From the NCBI GenBank assembly GCA_015063325.1, contig SVUK01000004.1, positions 212,665 through 276,664 of the forward strand: a stretch of 64,000 bases of DNA, written 5' to 3'. The notes under the pieces are model-generated. The model was not told the origin of the DNA and did no database searches. It saw only the letters and a list, made by a program, of their open reading frames with translations. Origin of the DNA: Oscillospiraceae bacterium. Lineage in GTDB: Bacteria; Bacillota; Clostridia; Oscillospirales; CAG-272. A program made the position numbers and the translations under genes. Shown here piece after piece: positions 9,249 through 18,903 of this stretch; the first letter of the stretch is position 1; the number at the start of each line of letters is the position of its first letter.

Positions 9249-9302
9249 AGAGTCTCAAGAAGCTTAAGAGTTTCAAGAAGCTTGAGAGTTTCAAAAATTT
9301 GA
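9249..9302. repeat. three tandem 18-bp repeats between plsX and rnc
   Basis: Units AGAGTCTCAAGAAGCTTA, AGAGTTTCAAGAAGCTTG and AGAGTTTCAAAAATTTGA follow each other without spacers in the 171-bp gap. No gene (notably no acpP) is present in the gap. Confidence 0.85.
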
Positions 9303-9356
9303 AAAAATTTAAGTAAGACAAAACAAGTTCAAACAAAAAAGAAAGGGGAATTCATA

Positions 9357-10112
9357 ATGCCGCAATCTATGGAAGAACTGCAAAGGCGGATCGGGTATGC
9401 CTTCCGGAATCCGAATTATTTGGAACGGGCGTTGACTCACTCGTCCTTTGCCAACGAAACCGGCGCGCACGATCACCATTTGCGCTGTAACGAGCGTTTG
9501 GAATTCCTCGGCGATTCGGTGTTGTCCTTAATTGCCAGCCGTTATCTGTTCTCTCGTTTCCCGGGCTACAAGGAGGGGGAACTTTCCCAGCTTCGCTCGC
9601 GCATTGTCTGCGAAGAAGCACTCTGCGTTTATGCAAAAGAAATCGGTTTGGGAGAATCGCTCCTTTTGGGTAAGGGCGAGCGAAAGTGCGGCGGCGCGCA
9701 AAAACCGGCGATTCTCGCCGACGCATTTGAGGCGGTTCTTGCGGCAATCTATTTGGACGCGGAGAAAAACGCATTGGAACAGGTTTCCGATTTTTTAATG
9801 CCTTTTCTCATTCGCGCGGTGGACGAGCAGCAGGGGCACGAACTTTTGGACAGTAAATCGCTTCTTTATAAGTTCATTCAGCAGGAATCCCACGAAGAAA
9901 CATTGAACGATTTGGAATATCGGACGATCAGCGCCGTGGGTCCCGATCATGCGAAAATTTTCGAGGTGGAATTGTATCTTGCTTCCAACCGCATCGGGTG
10001 CGGCAAGGGAACCACCATTCAGCAGGCAGAGCAGGAAGCGGCTGCACAAGCGCTCGCCTTGTTCGGCATTGTAAAAGAAACAGAGAACCAAAGAAAACCG
10101 GAGGAGACGTAA
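9357..10112 (+). CDS. rnc: ribonuclease III
   Basis: Endonuclease for double-stranded RNA, acting in rRNA maturation and mRNA processing. The 251-residue protein has the N-terminal RNase III domain with signature NERLEFLGDSVL (near residue 44) and the later metal-binding LADAFEAVLAAIYLD (near 120), then a C-terminal double-stranded RNA-binding domain (about 160-235). The ATG at 9357 is preceded by AAAGGGG. It runs directly into smc (3-bp gap), the usual rnc-smc-ftsY arrangement. Confidence 0.97.
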   Translation: MPQSMEELQRRIGYAFRNPNYLERALTHSSFANETGAHDHHLRCNERLEFLGDSVLSLIASRYLFSRFPGYKEGELSQLRSRIVCEEALCVYAKEIGLGESLLLGKGERKCGGAQKPAILADAFEAVLAAIYLDAEKNALEQVSDFLMPFLIRAVDEQQGHELLDSKSLLYKFIQQESHEETLNDLEYRTISAVGPDHAKIFEVELYLASNRIGCGKGTTIQQAEQEAAAQALALFGIVKETENQRKPEET

Positions 10113-10115
10113 ACC

Positions 10116-13100
10116 GTGTATCTGAAATCACTGGAAATGCAGGGCTTCAAGTCCTTTCCCGACAAAACTAAATTGATGTTCGACAACGGTGTTGACGTTT
10201 CGGTGGGATTGGGCAATGAAACCAAGGGCGTTACCGTTATTATCGGTCCGAACGGATCGGGAAAATCCAATATTGCCGACGCTATGCGCTGGGTTTTGGG
10301 TGAAATTTCATCCAAGAGTTTGCGCGGCAGCAAAATGGAGGACGTTATTTTCGGCGGTGCCGACAGTCGCCGTCCTATGGGATATGCCGAGGTTTCGGTC
10401 ACCTTCGATAATAAAGAGGAATTTGCCAAACTGGATTGCCCTTATGATGAGGTTACCGTCACCCGTCGCTACTACCGCGCCGGGGACAGCGAATATTTCA
10501 TCAACCGCAAGGCGGTCCGCTTGAAAGATATTTACGAGCTGTTCATGAACACCGGTATCGGGCGCGACGGCTATTCCATCATCGGGCAGGGAAAAATTGC
10601 CGAGATGGTATCGCGCAAGAGCGAGGAACGCCGCAGTGTTTTTGAGGACGCTTCGGGAATTGCAAAATATCGCCATCGCAAGGATGAAACCGAACGCAAG
10701 CTCGCCGGCGTAGAGGAAAATATGGCAAGGGTCAACGATATTTTTGCCGAAGTCTCGGCACAGGTAGGACCCTTGGAAAAAGAAGCCGAAAGGGCAAAGA
10801 AGGCGCTTGCTTTAATGGAAGACAAAAAGCGCGCCGATGTGACCATTTGGCTTTACGATACCGAGAAGATCCACGGCGAGTTGGAAGCCGCCGAGGAAGC
10901 CTTCAACCATGCCGCATTCGACATGCAGGCGGCAGAGGAAGGCATTCAAACCCTGGAAGCGCAAAACGACAAGCTCTTTGAAGCTTCTCAAAGCGGAAAA
11001 CTGGAATCTGAACAGCTTTTGCGCCGGATTCAGGAGCAATCCGAGGAATGTCACCGTTTGGAGAGCGAGGAGCGCGTTGCCGAAACGACGATCGCCCACG
11101 CAAAGGATCTGATTGCCGCAACACAGGGGTCGATTGCCGGCGTTGAAAAATCAATTCGCGCCGAAGAAGAATCCTGCACCGTGCACGCTGAAAAGATCGG
11201 TGTGCTGGAGAATGCGCTTGCCGATCAGGAAAAAGAGCGTGAGGCTCTTACCGCTGAGCAAACTGCGCTGGCAAAAAAAGAGAACGATCTTGCCGAAGCG
11301 ATTGCCGAAGCGCTGACGCATATCCGCGAAGCGGAAGCAGACGCCACAGATATTCGCGTTCGAATTTCGGTATTGGAAAATGCAAAAGAGACCGATACCG
11401 GTAAAAATTCCTCCGCTTTGCAGGAATTGCAGGGATACCGCGAAACATCCGAGAAATTGAAAGAGCAGTGCGCCGCAAAAGAGCGCACCGTTGCCGGATA
11501 TGACGCCGAGATCGTCAATGCCGACGCGTCGATCGCCGAAGCGGAAAAGAAGATTGAGGCGATGGCGGAGCAATTGCGCGCTGCGCAAGCCGAAAGTGCG
11601 AACGCCAAATTGCGCGTGGATTCGGTGACGCAGAGAATTGAAACTATGAAGGCAATGGAAGCGCATTTCGAGGGCTATTCCGGCGCCGTTCGCTTTGTGA
11701 TGAATCAATATGAGAGCGGTGCGATTACCGACCGTTCGGGTGCCCCTTGCGGAACAATTTACGGTCCGCTTTCCAAAGTGATTTCGGTAGAGGATCGTTT
11801 CATTACTGCCATGGAGATTGCTTTAGGCGCAAATTTGCAGAATATTGTTGTGGAGGACGAAGCGACGGCAAAAGCCGCCATGTTCGCGCTCAAACGTGGG
11901 GAAGCGGGGCGCGCAACCTTCTTTCCGTTGACCTCTATGAAACCCTCCGAGCCGACCCGGGAAATGACCGCGGCAGCTGGATATGAAGGTTATATCGGTG
12001 TTGCCGACGCGCTGGTGAAAACCGACGAAAAGTTTAAGAATGTTTTGTCCTCTCTTTTGGGCAGAACGGTTGTATTTGACGGGATTGACCATGCAAACGT
12101 GATGGCAAAAGCGCTTGGCTATCGTGTTCGCGTTGTTACACTGGACGGTCAGCAGATTAACGTCGGCGGTTCTTTCACCGGCGGTTCTGTCAAAACCGGT
12201 TCGGGCGTCCTTTCCCGTGCCGGAGAGATCAAGCGGTTGGAATCCGAGTTGAAAAATTTGCAGGTTGTTGCCGACAAGCGTGCAAAGGAAACCGCAGAGC
12301 TTGCAGAACGATTGGAGGAAGCTGAAACTGCAAGAAACTCTGCCGATGACCGCAAAGAGCTGATCGGCGTTCTGCGCGCCAACGAGGCGGCAGGGCTTGA
12401 ACAGTTGCGCGCCAAGCTGGACGCCAACAACACGCTTTTGGAAAAATTGCGCGAGGACACCCGTGAATTGGAAGAAGCGCAAACGCGGTACAAAGAAGAG
12501 CTTGCCGCGCTTTCTGCCGAGGAAAAATCGGTTTGCGCGCGCATTCGCGAGTTTACCGACTTCCGCGCCGAAAAGTCTGCCGAGCATGGGGAGGTCGTTT
12601 TGCAAAAGGACGAGATCGGCAGAAAGTTGACCGAACTTTATATTCGTTCGAGCGAAACGCAAAAGGATATTGAAACCGAAACAACCCTCAAAGCCACGGC
12701 AGAAGAGCGGATTGCAAATTTGCATACCGAGTTGTCAGGATACACTGAGAAGATTCGCGCCAAGAGTGAAGAGATTGCCGCAAAGAGCGCGGCAATTGAA
12801 GCTTCTCGTGCCGCTTATCGTTCCGGAAGTGCGCTTTTGGAACAGTTGAACGCTAAACGGAGTCAGCTGGAAGAGGGAAATCTTGCGTTTGAAAAGAAAC
12901 TCAACGATCTCAACGGTCGTTTGCGCGAGCGGATGAATCAGAAGGAACTGGTTTTCCGCGAATACACCAAATGCGAGGCGAAACTTGCCAATTTGCGCGC
13001 AATGCAGGAACAGCTTGCGACGCGCTTGTGGGATGAATATGAAATGACGCGTGCCGACGCCGCCGCGCTCGGATATCCGCCCCTGACCAAAGAGACGAGA

Positions 13101-13787
13101 CCGCAGATGCTTGCTTTGCAGACCGAATGCAAAAACAAGCTGCGTTCCATTGGTCATGTGGATTTGGACGCTGTGAACAAATATGCCGAAGTGCGCGCGC
13201 GGTATGACGCGATGAACACGCAAATTACCGATTTGGAAAAATCGAAAAAGGATCTTTCCGAGATCATTAAACAGTTGGAAACCGAAATGCGTACCGCTTT
13301 TGTTGATTCCTTTAACCAGATCAATGAGAATTTCGGAAAAGTTTTTGCCGAGCTGTTCGGCGGCGGTTCTGCAGAGCTTTCGCTCACCGATCCCGAAAAC
13401 GTTTTGGAAAGCGGAATTGAGATCAAGGCGGCGCCTCCCGGAAAAATCATTAAAAACCTGATGCAGCTCTCGGGCGGCGAGCAGGCATTTGTGGGCGTTG
13501 CGCTCTTCTTTGCCATTTTGCAGGTCAATCCCACGCCGTTCTGCATTTTGGACGAGATTGAGGCGGCGTTGGATGAGGTCAATGTCGAGCGCCTTGCGCA
13601 GTACATCAAACGGTATTCGCACGGAACGCAGTTTATTTTGATCACGCACCGTCGCGGTACGATGGCGGCGGCGGATCGTCTTTACGGCGTTACCATGCCG
13701 GAGCACGGTATTTCCAAAGTGCTCATGCTGAACATCAACGATATTTCAAAGAAGGATGGAGAAGACTGGGATGGCATTTTTGGCTAA
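10116..13787 (+). CDS. smc: chromosome segregation protein SMC
   Basis: SMC ATPase that folds and segregates the chromosome with ScpA and ScpB. The 1223-residue protein has a Walker A GPNGSGKSN near residue 48, two long coiled coils, a hinge (about 510-670), the ABC signature LSGGEQA near 1118 and Walker B FCILDEIEAALDE near 1142. The start is GTG at 10116 with GGAGGAG upstream. A short insertion (VSVGLGNETKG) precedes the Walker A motif compared with the usual shorter loop. The end overlaps ftsY by 17 bp. Confidence 0.97.
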   Translation: MYLKSLEMQGFKSFPDKTKLMFDNGVDVSVGLGNETKGVTVIIGPNGSGKSNIADAMRWVLGEISSKSLRGSKMEDVIFGGADSRRPMGYAEVSVTFDNKEEFAKLDCPYDEVTVTRRYYRAGDSEYFINRKAVRLKDIYELFMNTGIGRDGYSIIGQGKIAEMVSRKSEERRSVFEDASGIAKYRHRKDETERKLAGVEENMARVNDIFAEVSAQVGPLEKEAERAKKALALMEDKKRADVTIWLYDTEKIHGELEAAEEAFNHAAFDMQAAEEGIQTLEAQNDKLFEASQSGKLESEQLLRRIQEQSEECHRLESEERVAETTIAHAKDLIAATQGSIAGVEKSIRAEEESCTVHAEKIGVLENALADQEKEREALTAEQTALAKKENDLAEAIAEALTHIREAEADATDIRVRISVLENAKETDTGKNSSALQELQGYRETSEKLKEQCAAKERTVAGYDAEIVNADASIAEAEKKIEAMAEQLRAAQAESANAKLRVDSVTQRIETMKAMEAHFEGYSGAVRFVMNQYESGAITDRSGAPCGTIYGPLSKVISVEDRFITAMEIALGANLQNIVVEDEATAKAAMFALKRGEAGRATFFPLTSMKPSEPTREMTAAAGYEGYIGVADALVKTDEKFKNVLSSLLGRTVVFDGIDHANVMAKALGYRVRVVTLDGQQINVGGSFTGGSVKTGSGVLSRAGEIKRLESELKNLQVVADKRAKETAELAERLEEAETARNSADDRKELIGVLRANEAAGLEQLRAKLDANNTLLEKLREDTRELEEAQTRYKEELAALSAEEKSVCARIREFTDFRAEKSAEHGEVVLQKDEIGRKLTELYIRSSETQKDIETETTLKATAEERIANLHTELSGYTEKIRAKSEEIAAKSAAIEASRAAYRSGSALLEQLNAKRSQLEEGNLAFEKKLNDLNGRLRERMNQKELVFREYTKCEAKLANLRAMQEQLATRLWDEYEMTRADAAALGYPPLTKETRPQMLALQTECKNKLRSIGHVDLDAVNKYAEVRARYDAMNTQITDLEKSKKDLSEIIKQLETEMRTAFVDSFNQINENFGKVFAELFGGGSAELSLTDPENVLESGIEIKAAPPGKIIKNLMQLSGGEQAFVGVALFFAILQVNPTPFCILDEIEAALDEVNVERLAQYIKRYSHGTQFILITHRRGTMAAADRLYGVTMPEHGISKVLMLNINDISKKDGEDWDGIFG

Positions 13788-15021
13788 CCTGTTTGGAAGA
13801 AAGAAGAAAAAAGAAGTTGAGGAGCCGATGGAGCAAACCGATTTGTCCCAATCGGCGGAAAATTCTGCCGGGGCATCTGTTCCTTTGGCAGAACCCGTAA
13901 TTGAGTTGACGGAAACGAAAGCCGAATCTGTAGTTGAGTCGTCGGAAATGAGCTCCGAATCCGAAACGACTGCGGAATCTTTGCCCGAGCAACCGACTGC
14001 GAGCGAGGAAGCAAGAGTAGAAGAAGCAGGTCAAGAGAAAACAAGTCAGGAAGAAATAACGGAAGAAGTCGTTGCAGAACCGACGGAAGAACCCGAAACG
14101 CCGAAAGAAGAGAAAAAATCCTTTTGGGCGCGCGTCAAAGCCGGAATTTTGAAAACCAAAAACGCTATTTTCGGCGGTGTTGACAATTTGCTCAAGCATT
14201 TCGTTCGTGTGGACGAGGATTTGCTCGAAGAATTGGAGGAATTGCTGATTTCGGCGGACGTTGGAGTGAACACCACCGAGCAGATTATTGATGAGTTGCG
14301 CGACCGGATCAAGGATGGTCGGCTGAAGGAAAAAGAGCAGATCACCGATACTTTGCGCGAGATTCTGGAAGGTTTGATTGGCGAAGGGGAAGCGCTCAAT
14401 CTTTCTACAAAGCCGTCGGTCATCCTTGTGATCGGCGTTAACGGTGTTGGCAAAACAACTGCCATTGGCAAAATTTCCAATCGTTTGCGCAAAAGCGGCA
14501 AAAAGGTGGTCGTTGCGGCGGCGGATACGTTTCGTGCCGCGGCAATTGATCAGTTGGAAGTTTGGTGCGAGCGCGCAAAGGTACAACTGGTGCGCCAAAA
14601 CGAAGGAAGCGACCCTGCCGCCGTTGTTTTTGACGCCTGCCATGCGGCAAAGAATCAAAACGCCGACGTTTTGATCATTGACACCGCCGGACGTTTGCAC
14701 AACAAGACCAATTTGATGAACGAGCTTGCAAAAATCAATCGCGTGATTGACCGGGAGCTGCCCGGCGTTGCGCGCGAAAATTTGCTTGTTTTGGACGCGA
14801 CCACCGGTCAGAACGCGATTTTGCAGGCGAAGGAATTCCGCAACGCCGCCGCGCTCACCGGCTTAATTTTGAACAAAATGGACGGTACGGCAAAGGGTGG
14901 TATCGTTCTTGCCATTCGTCAAGAGCTGGGGATTCCGGTCAAGTTCATCGGTGTTGGCGAAAAGATTGACGATATGCAGGAATTTGACCAAAAAGAATTT
15001 ATCAAGGCGCTCTTTGATTGA
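13771..15021 (+). CDS. ftsY: signal recognition particle receptor FtsY
   Basis: SRP receptor GTPase that docks ribosome-nascent-chain complexes at the membrane. The 416-residue protein has an acidic Glu/Thr-rich N-terminal region (about 15-115), then the NG domain with GVNGVGKTTAIGK near 222, DTFRAAAIDQL, DTAGRLHN near 304 and LNKMDGTAKGG. I start at ATG 13771 (MAFLANLFGRKKKK), which overlaps the smc stop; an ATG 15 nt upstream has a worse context. Confidence 0.95.
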   Translation: MAFLANLFGRKKKKEVEEPMEQTDLSQSAENSAGASVPLAEPVIELTETKAESVVESSEMSSESETTAESLPEQPTASEEARVEEAGQEKTSQEEITEEVVAEPTEEPETPKEEKKSFWARVKAGILKTKNAIFGGVDNLLKHFVRVDEDLLEELEELLISADVGVNTTEQIIDELRDRIKDGRLKEKEQITDTLREILEGLIGEGEALNLSTKPSVILVIGVNGVGKTTAIGKISNRLRKSGKKVVVAAADTFRAAAIDQLEVWCERAKVQLVRQNEGSDPAAVVFDACHAAKNQNADVLIIDTAGRLHNKTNLMNELAKINRVIDRELPGVARENLLVLDATTGQNAILQAKEFRNAAALTGLILNKMDGTAKGGIVLAIRQELGIPVKFIGVGEKIDDMQEFDQKEFIKALFD

Positions 15022-15030
15022 GGTAGTGTT

Positions 15031-15639
15031 ATGAAAATCGTACTTGCTTCGCGAAATCAAAAAAAGATCGGCGAATTGCGGACCTTGCTTGCAGAAACGC
15101 TTCCGGATGTAGAAGTCCTTTCGTTGGATGACGTTGGAATTTTTGGCGAAATTGAGGAAAACGGGGCGACATTTGAAGAAAATGCGCTTATCAAAGCGCG
15201 CGCTGCCGCTTCTTCCGGCTATATCGGGGTTGGCGACGATTCCGGCTTGACGGTTGACGCGCTCGGCGGTGAACCGGGCGTCTATTCGGCTCGTTTCGCG
15301 TTTTTGAAAACGGGAATGAACGATCACGATGACCAGGCGAATAACCGCACGGTACTGGATCTTTTGCAAGATGTTCCGACAGAACGTCGCGGTGCGGCTT
15401 TCGTCAGTGCGATTGCCTGCGTGTTCCCGGACGGTCGATCGTTTACCGTGCGCGGTGAAGTTAAGGGAAGGATTTTGACCGAACACCACGGAAACGGGGG
15501 ATTCGGCTATGATCCGCTTTTCTACTATGAACCGTACGGCAAAACGCTTGCCGAAGTTACCTCATCCGAGAAAAATGCCGTTTCCCACCGGGGAAAGGCG
15601 ATCCGCGCCTTTGCCGAGCGATTGAAAGCCGAAATTTGA
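15031..15639 (+). CDS. rdgB: XTP/dITP diphosphatase (RdgB/HAM1 family)
   Basis: House-cleaning pyrophosphatase that hydrolyses non-canonical purine nucleotides (dITP, XTP) to monophosphates. The 202 residues show the family pattern: VLASRNQKKIGEL at the start, TFEENALIKARAAA near 50, DDSGLTVDALGGEPGVYSAR near 70, GFGYDPLF near 155 and SHRGKA near 187. It lies 9 bp after ftsY and probably shares its mRNA. Confidence 0.93.
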   Translation: MKIVLASRNQKKIGELRTLLAETLPDVEVLSLDDVGIFGEIEENGATFEENALIKARAAASSGYIGVGDDSGLTVDALGGEPGVYSARFAFLKTGMNDHDDQANNRTVLDLLQDVPTERRGAAFVSAIACVFPDGRSFTVRGEVKGRILTEHHGNGGFGYDPLFYYEPYGKTLAEVTSSEKNAVSHRGKAIRAFAERLKAEI

Positions 15640-15655
15640 AAGCTATCATTTCAAA

Positions 15656-15717
15656 GAATCGGTTTACAGAGAAACAGTTTACAGGAAATCGATTTACAGA
15701 AAATCTGTTTGTAAAGA
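15656..15717. repeat. four degenerate 14-17 bp tandem repeats
   Basis: Core GTTTACAG preceded by GAAATC-like sequence occurs four times in a row (near 15662, 15677, 15692 and, degenerate, 15707) in the gap before the next gene. Confidence 0.7.
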
Positions 15718-15757
15718 GTTCATTCAAAAAAGGATCAAAAAAAGGAATCTATTCAAA

Positions 15758-16258
15758 ATGAAGTTTTCGGATTATTTTTTCTCTCCGGTCGTGCGCATCC
15801 TTTCGCTGATCGGTGGAATTTTGGTGGGCGGTGCCGTTGCCGTTTACGGAATTTTTACCGGGCAGTTTATCGGTTGGATTTGGGGCACGCTGATCGGCGC
15901 GATCACCGCGCTGGCGTTAAGTTTGATCGTTCCGTTCCGCTTTTGGCTTGCAGAGGCGCCCTATCGCCGGGTCAAGGAAACATTGCCGCAACCTTTCCTT
16001 TTGGAAAACCCGGTACGGTTCACCGTTCCGGGCGGCACGGTTAACGGATATTTGATTCTGACGAAACAGAGCATTGTTCTGCTCTCTTTCGAGCGCGGCG
16101 AACAGCGTATGGAACTTTCGCGCGAGGAGATTCAATCCATTCTGCCTGAAGAAAACGGAATCAAAATCTATTTAAACAATACCAAATTTGTCAGCTTTTC
16201 GGCGGTTGATCCCGATCAGATCCTCAGGATTCTTCGCCGCGAAGGCTGGAATGCCTAA
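15758..16258 (+). CDS. small membrane protein, unknown function
   Basis: A 166-residue protein with two N-terminal hydrophobic segments rich in glycine and alanine (about residues 12-32 and 40-62), then a soluble C-terminal part of about 100 residues that looks beta-rich and faces the cytoplasm in the simplest topology. I do not recognise the family. AAAGGA precedes the ATG. It is followed 15 bp later by yhbY and may share an mRNA with the yhbY-nadD-yqeK group. Confidence 0.7.
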   Translation: MKFSDYFFSPVVRILSLIGGILVGGAVAVYGIFTGQFIGWIWGTLIGAITALALSLIVPFRFWLAEAPYRRVKETLPQPFLLENPVRFTVPGGTVNGYLILTKQSIVLLSFERGEQRMELSREEIQSILPEENGIKIYLNNTKFVSFSAVDPDQILRILRREGWNA

Positions 16259-16273
16259 AAAAGGAGAATGGAT

Positions 16274-16564
16274 ATGATCTCATCTAAACAACGAGCATAT
16301 TTGCGCGGTCTTGCAAATGATTTTCCGGTTATTTTACAAATCGGAAAAGGCGGCTTGACCGAGAATTTAACCAAAACCGTTTCCGAAGCGCTGGAAGCTC
16401 GGGAACTGATCAAGGTGCACGTTCTGGAAAACAGCGGCGAAGATCCGCAGACCATTGCCAACGAACTGGCGGCGACTGTAGGTGCCGATGTGGTTTCGGT
16501 TACCGGCAAAAAGGCGGTTCTTTACCGTCGTTCCTCCAAAAAGCCGATTATCGAATTGCCATGA
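16274..16564 (+). CDS. yhbY: YhbY-type RNA-binding protein (CRM domain)
   Basis: A 96-residue single CRM-domain protein associated with pre-50S ribosomal particles. The family pattern ISSKQRAYLRGLANDFPV and the glycine-rich loop IGKGGLT (near residue 24) are present. AAAGGAG at 16259-16265 gives normal spacing to ATG 16274 rather than to the ATG 6 nt earlier. Its stop overlaps the nadD start (ATGA), so they are coupled. Confidence 0.9.
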   Translation: MISSKQRAYLRGLANDFPVILQIGKGGLTENLTKTVSEALEARELIKVHVLENSGEDPQTIANELAATVGADVVSVTGKKAVLYRRSSKKPIIELP

Positions 16565-17187
16565 CCCGAATCGGAATTTACGGGGGGACCTTTTCTCCTC
16601 CGCACAACGGTCATATCGCCGCGGCAAAGGCATTTATGGAACAGATGTGGTTGGATTTTCTGTTCGTGATTCCTGCCGCCGTTCCGCCGCATAAAAATGT
16701 GGAGGAGGGAATTTCTGCTGACCATCGTTTTCGTATGACGCAGCTGGCGTTTCAAGGAATTGAGGGCGTTTACGTCAGTGATCTGGAATTGCAAAGAACA
16801 GGGAAAAGCTATACTGTTGATACTTTGCGCGAGCTTTCGGGCGAGGACCGCCGTTTATTCCTGCTCTGCGGAACCGATATGATGCTGACTTTGGACGAAT
16901 GGCATGAGCCGGAAGAACTTTTCCGCCTTTGCTATCCCGTTTATGCGCGGCGCGAAAAAGACCCGGTTTTGGACGCGCAAATTTTGAAAAAAATTGCCTT
17001 TTATCAGGAAAAATACGGAAAAATCGTTCGCAAAATTCAAATGGAACCGGTGGAAGTTTCTTCCACGCTGATCCGCAAAAAAATTGCCGCAGGCGAATCG
17101 GTTTCAAATCTGATTCCGCCGTTGGTTGAGCGATACATTTTTGACAATCATTTATACGGTTCAAAAATTGAGGACGGGAAACAATGA
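16561..17187 (+). CDS. nadD: nicotinate-nucleotide adenylyltransferase
   Basis: Makes nicotinate adenine dinucleotide from NaMN and ATP in NAD synthesis. The 208-residue protein has the nucleotidyltransferase motif GGTFSPPHNGH near residue 8 and the C-terminal SSTLIRKKI near 167. It overlaps yhbY by 4 bp and yqeK by 4 bp; this yhbY-nadD-yqeK order is standard in Bacillota. Confidence 0.95.
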   Translation: MTRIGIYGGTFSPPHNGHIAAAKAFMEQMWLDFLFVIPAAVPPHKNVEEGISADHRFRMTQLAFQGIEGVYVSDLELQRTGKSYTVDTLRELSGEDRRLFLLCGTDMMLTLDEWHEPEELFRLCYPVYARREKDPVLDAQILKKIAFYQEKYGKIVRKIQMEPVEVSSTLIRKKIAAGESVSNLIPPLVERYIFDNHLYGSKIEDGKQ

Positions 17188-17837
17188 GTGCGAGCAAATT
17201 TTGTTTCGATGAAGAAAAATTAAACGTTTTGCGTTTGAAAGTGCAGGCACGTCTTTCCCCGAAGCGCTGGATTCACACTGCCGAGGTGGAAAAGATGGCG
17301 GCGCGGCTTTCGGAATTATTTTGTCCGCAAAAGAAGAATCTTTTGCGTGCCGCCGCGCTTCTGCACGATATTACCAAAGAGTGGTCGGTGGAAAAGCACT
17401 GCGCGTTCTGTCCGGCGCACGGTATTCGTTTGACAGATCAGGATCTTTTTGCACATAAAACCCTGCATGCGCGGACTGCGGCGGCATTGATTCCTGAGGA
17501 ATTTGCCGAATTCGCCGCGCCGGAATTACTCTCGGCGGTGCGTTGGCATACAACGGGTCGCGCCAATATGACCCTTTCAGACAAATTGATCTATCTTGCC
17601 GATTATATTGACGAATCGCGCGCATTTCCGGATTGCGTGGCTTTGCGCAACGCTTTTTGGAGTGCTGATCCGCAAGCAATGTCTTATGCGGATCGTAAAG
17701 AGCATTTGCGTAAAATTTTACTGCGTTCATTTGATATGACGATTTCCGGACTTTTAGCGGACGGATTGCCGGTGGCGCAGGACACGATCAAAGCGCGCAA
17801 CACGCTGATTTTAGAAGGCTTTCGGAAGAAAGTTTGA
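17184..17837 (+). CDS. yqeK: YqeK HD-domain dinucleoside tetraphosphatase
   Basis: HD-superfamily hydrolase; members cleave diadenosine tetraphosphate symmetrically. The 217-residue protein shows the metal ligands of the family: an N-terminal histidine in RWIHTAEV, the HD pair in LLHDITKEW near residue 62, HKTLHARTAA near 95, and VRWHTTGR with ADYIDESR near 135. It overlaps nadD by 4 bp. It is about 20-30 residues longer than many homologues, mainly at the N-terminus. Confidence 0.92.
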   Translation: MSASKFCFDEEKLNVLRLKVQARLSPKRWIHTAEVEKMAARLSELFCPQKKNLLRAAALLHDITKEWSVEKHCAFCPAHGIRLTDQDLFAHKTLHARTAAALIPEEFAEFAAPELLSAVRWHTTGRANMTLSDKLIYLADYIDESRAFPDCVALRNAFWSADPQAMSYADRKEHLRKILLRSFDMTISGLLADGLPVAQDTIKARNTLILEGFRKKV

Positions 17838-17845
17838 TTTTATCT

Positions 17846-17941
17846 ATCAATTCGCAGCTATTATCAATACGCTTCTATTCTCAATTATCGATACGTATCT
17901 ATTCTTAATTAATTATTAATACACATCTGTTGCCGATACAT
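17846..17941. repeat. degenerate tandem repeat before the LCP gene
   Basis: Four units beginning ATACG/ATACA and containing TCTATTCT-like cores (starts near 17867, 17891, 17919 and 17936) fill much of the 134-bp gap. Otherwise the gap shows only the ribosome-binding site. Confidence 0.6.
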
Positions 17942-17971
17942 CATTTTTCAAAAAAGGAAGAGGTGTATCGT

Positions 17972-18874
17972 ATGAAAAAGCGGTTATTTTGTCTGCTCGT
18001 TTGTATTTGCCTTTTATTTGTCGGAACGGTTCCCACGTTTGCGTTGGAGAACGATTCCGTCAGGCGGTTTTTGATTTTCGGCTGTGACGAGTCTGGCGCG
18101 CTGACCGATACCATTTTGCTGGTTGCACGCAACGGGAAAACCGGAAAAACCGGGGTTTTGCAAATTCCGCGCGATACCTATGCGGCGTACACGACCGGAA
18201 ACTACCGCAAACTCAACGGCGCTTTGCGCGCGCTGGGCGACGGGGATTGCAAGGCGTTTTTCTCCCATGCATTCGGCGTTCCCATTCATTGGTTTGCATC
18301 GCTGAATCTTAAATGTGTTCCGGCAATTGTAGACGCTGTGGGCGGTGTGGATTTGGAAGTCCCGATGGATATGGATTACAGTGACCCGGCGCAGAATTTG
18401 GAAATACACCTTCAGAAGGGAATGCAGCATTTGGACGGCAAAGCGGCGCTTTCCTTTATTCGATACCGTTCCGGCTATGTGACAGCCGATCTTGGAAGGA
18501 TGCAGGCGCAACAGAACTTTCTGCGTGCGTTTGCCGAAAAATGCGGACAGTTAAGTTCGGCGACCTTTATGAAATTGTTTTTGATTGCCGCCCCTTATAT
18601 GAAGACCGACCTGCCGATTCACGAGGCAATTGCGCTTTCGCAGGGGCTTGGAAAAACGGGAGTTGAAGATCTTTCGTTTGAATCGATTCCCGGCGAGGCT
18701 GTGAAAGGAAAGAGCGGCGCTTGGTATTTTGTTCTTTCCCGAAACGGGACTTTGGCGGCGGTGAACCGGATTTTGATGCCGGTTTTGCCTGTGGTCGACG
18801 GCAATTTTGATCCCGACCGCGTATTTGATCGACCGCAAAACGCCGCTTTTCACAAGATATACAGTTCCCCGTGA
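17972..18874 (+). CDS. LytR-CpsA-Psr (LCP) family protein
   Basis: LCP enzymes transfer anionic polymers such as teichoic acid from lipid carriers to peptidoglycan outside the membrane. The 300-residue protein starts MKKRLFCLLVCICLLF, a signal peptide or anchor, and carries the domain from about residue 35 to 190, with DTILLVARN, LQIPRDTY, NYRKLNGAL, DAVGGVDLEVP and FIRYR motifs. AAGGAAGAGG precedes the ATG at 17972. It often sits between yqeK and rsfS in Bacillota, as here. Confidence 0.88.
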   Translation: MKKRLFCLLVCICLLFVGTVPTFALENDSVRRFLIFGCDESGALTDTILLVARNGKTGKTGVLQIPRDTYAAYTTGNYRKLNGALRALGDGDCKAFFSHAFGVPIHWFASLNLKCVPAIVDAVGGVDLEVPMDMDYSDPAQNLEIHLQKGMQHLDGKAALSFIRYRSGYVTADLGRMQAQQNFLRAFAEKCGQLSSATFMKLFLIAAPYMKTDLPIHEAIALSQGLGKTGVEDLSFESIPGEAVKGKSGAWYFVLSRNGTLAAVNRILMPVLPVVDGNFDPDRVFDRPQNAAFHKIYSSP

Positions 18875-18903
18875 CTTTACGTGGGGAAAGAAAGGATAAA
18901 TTT

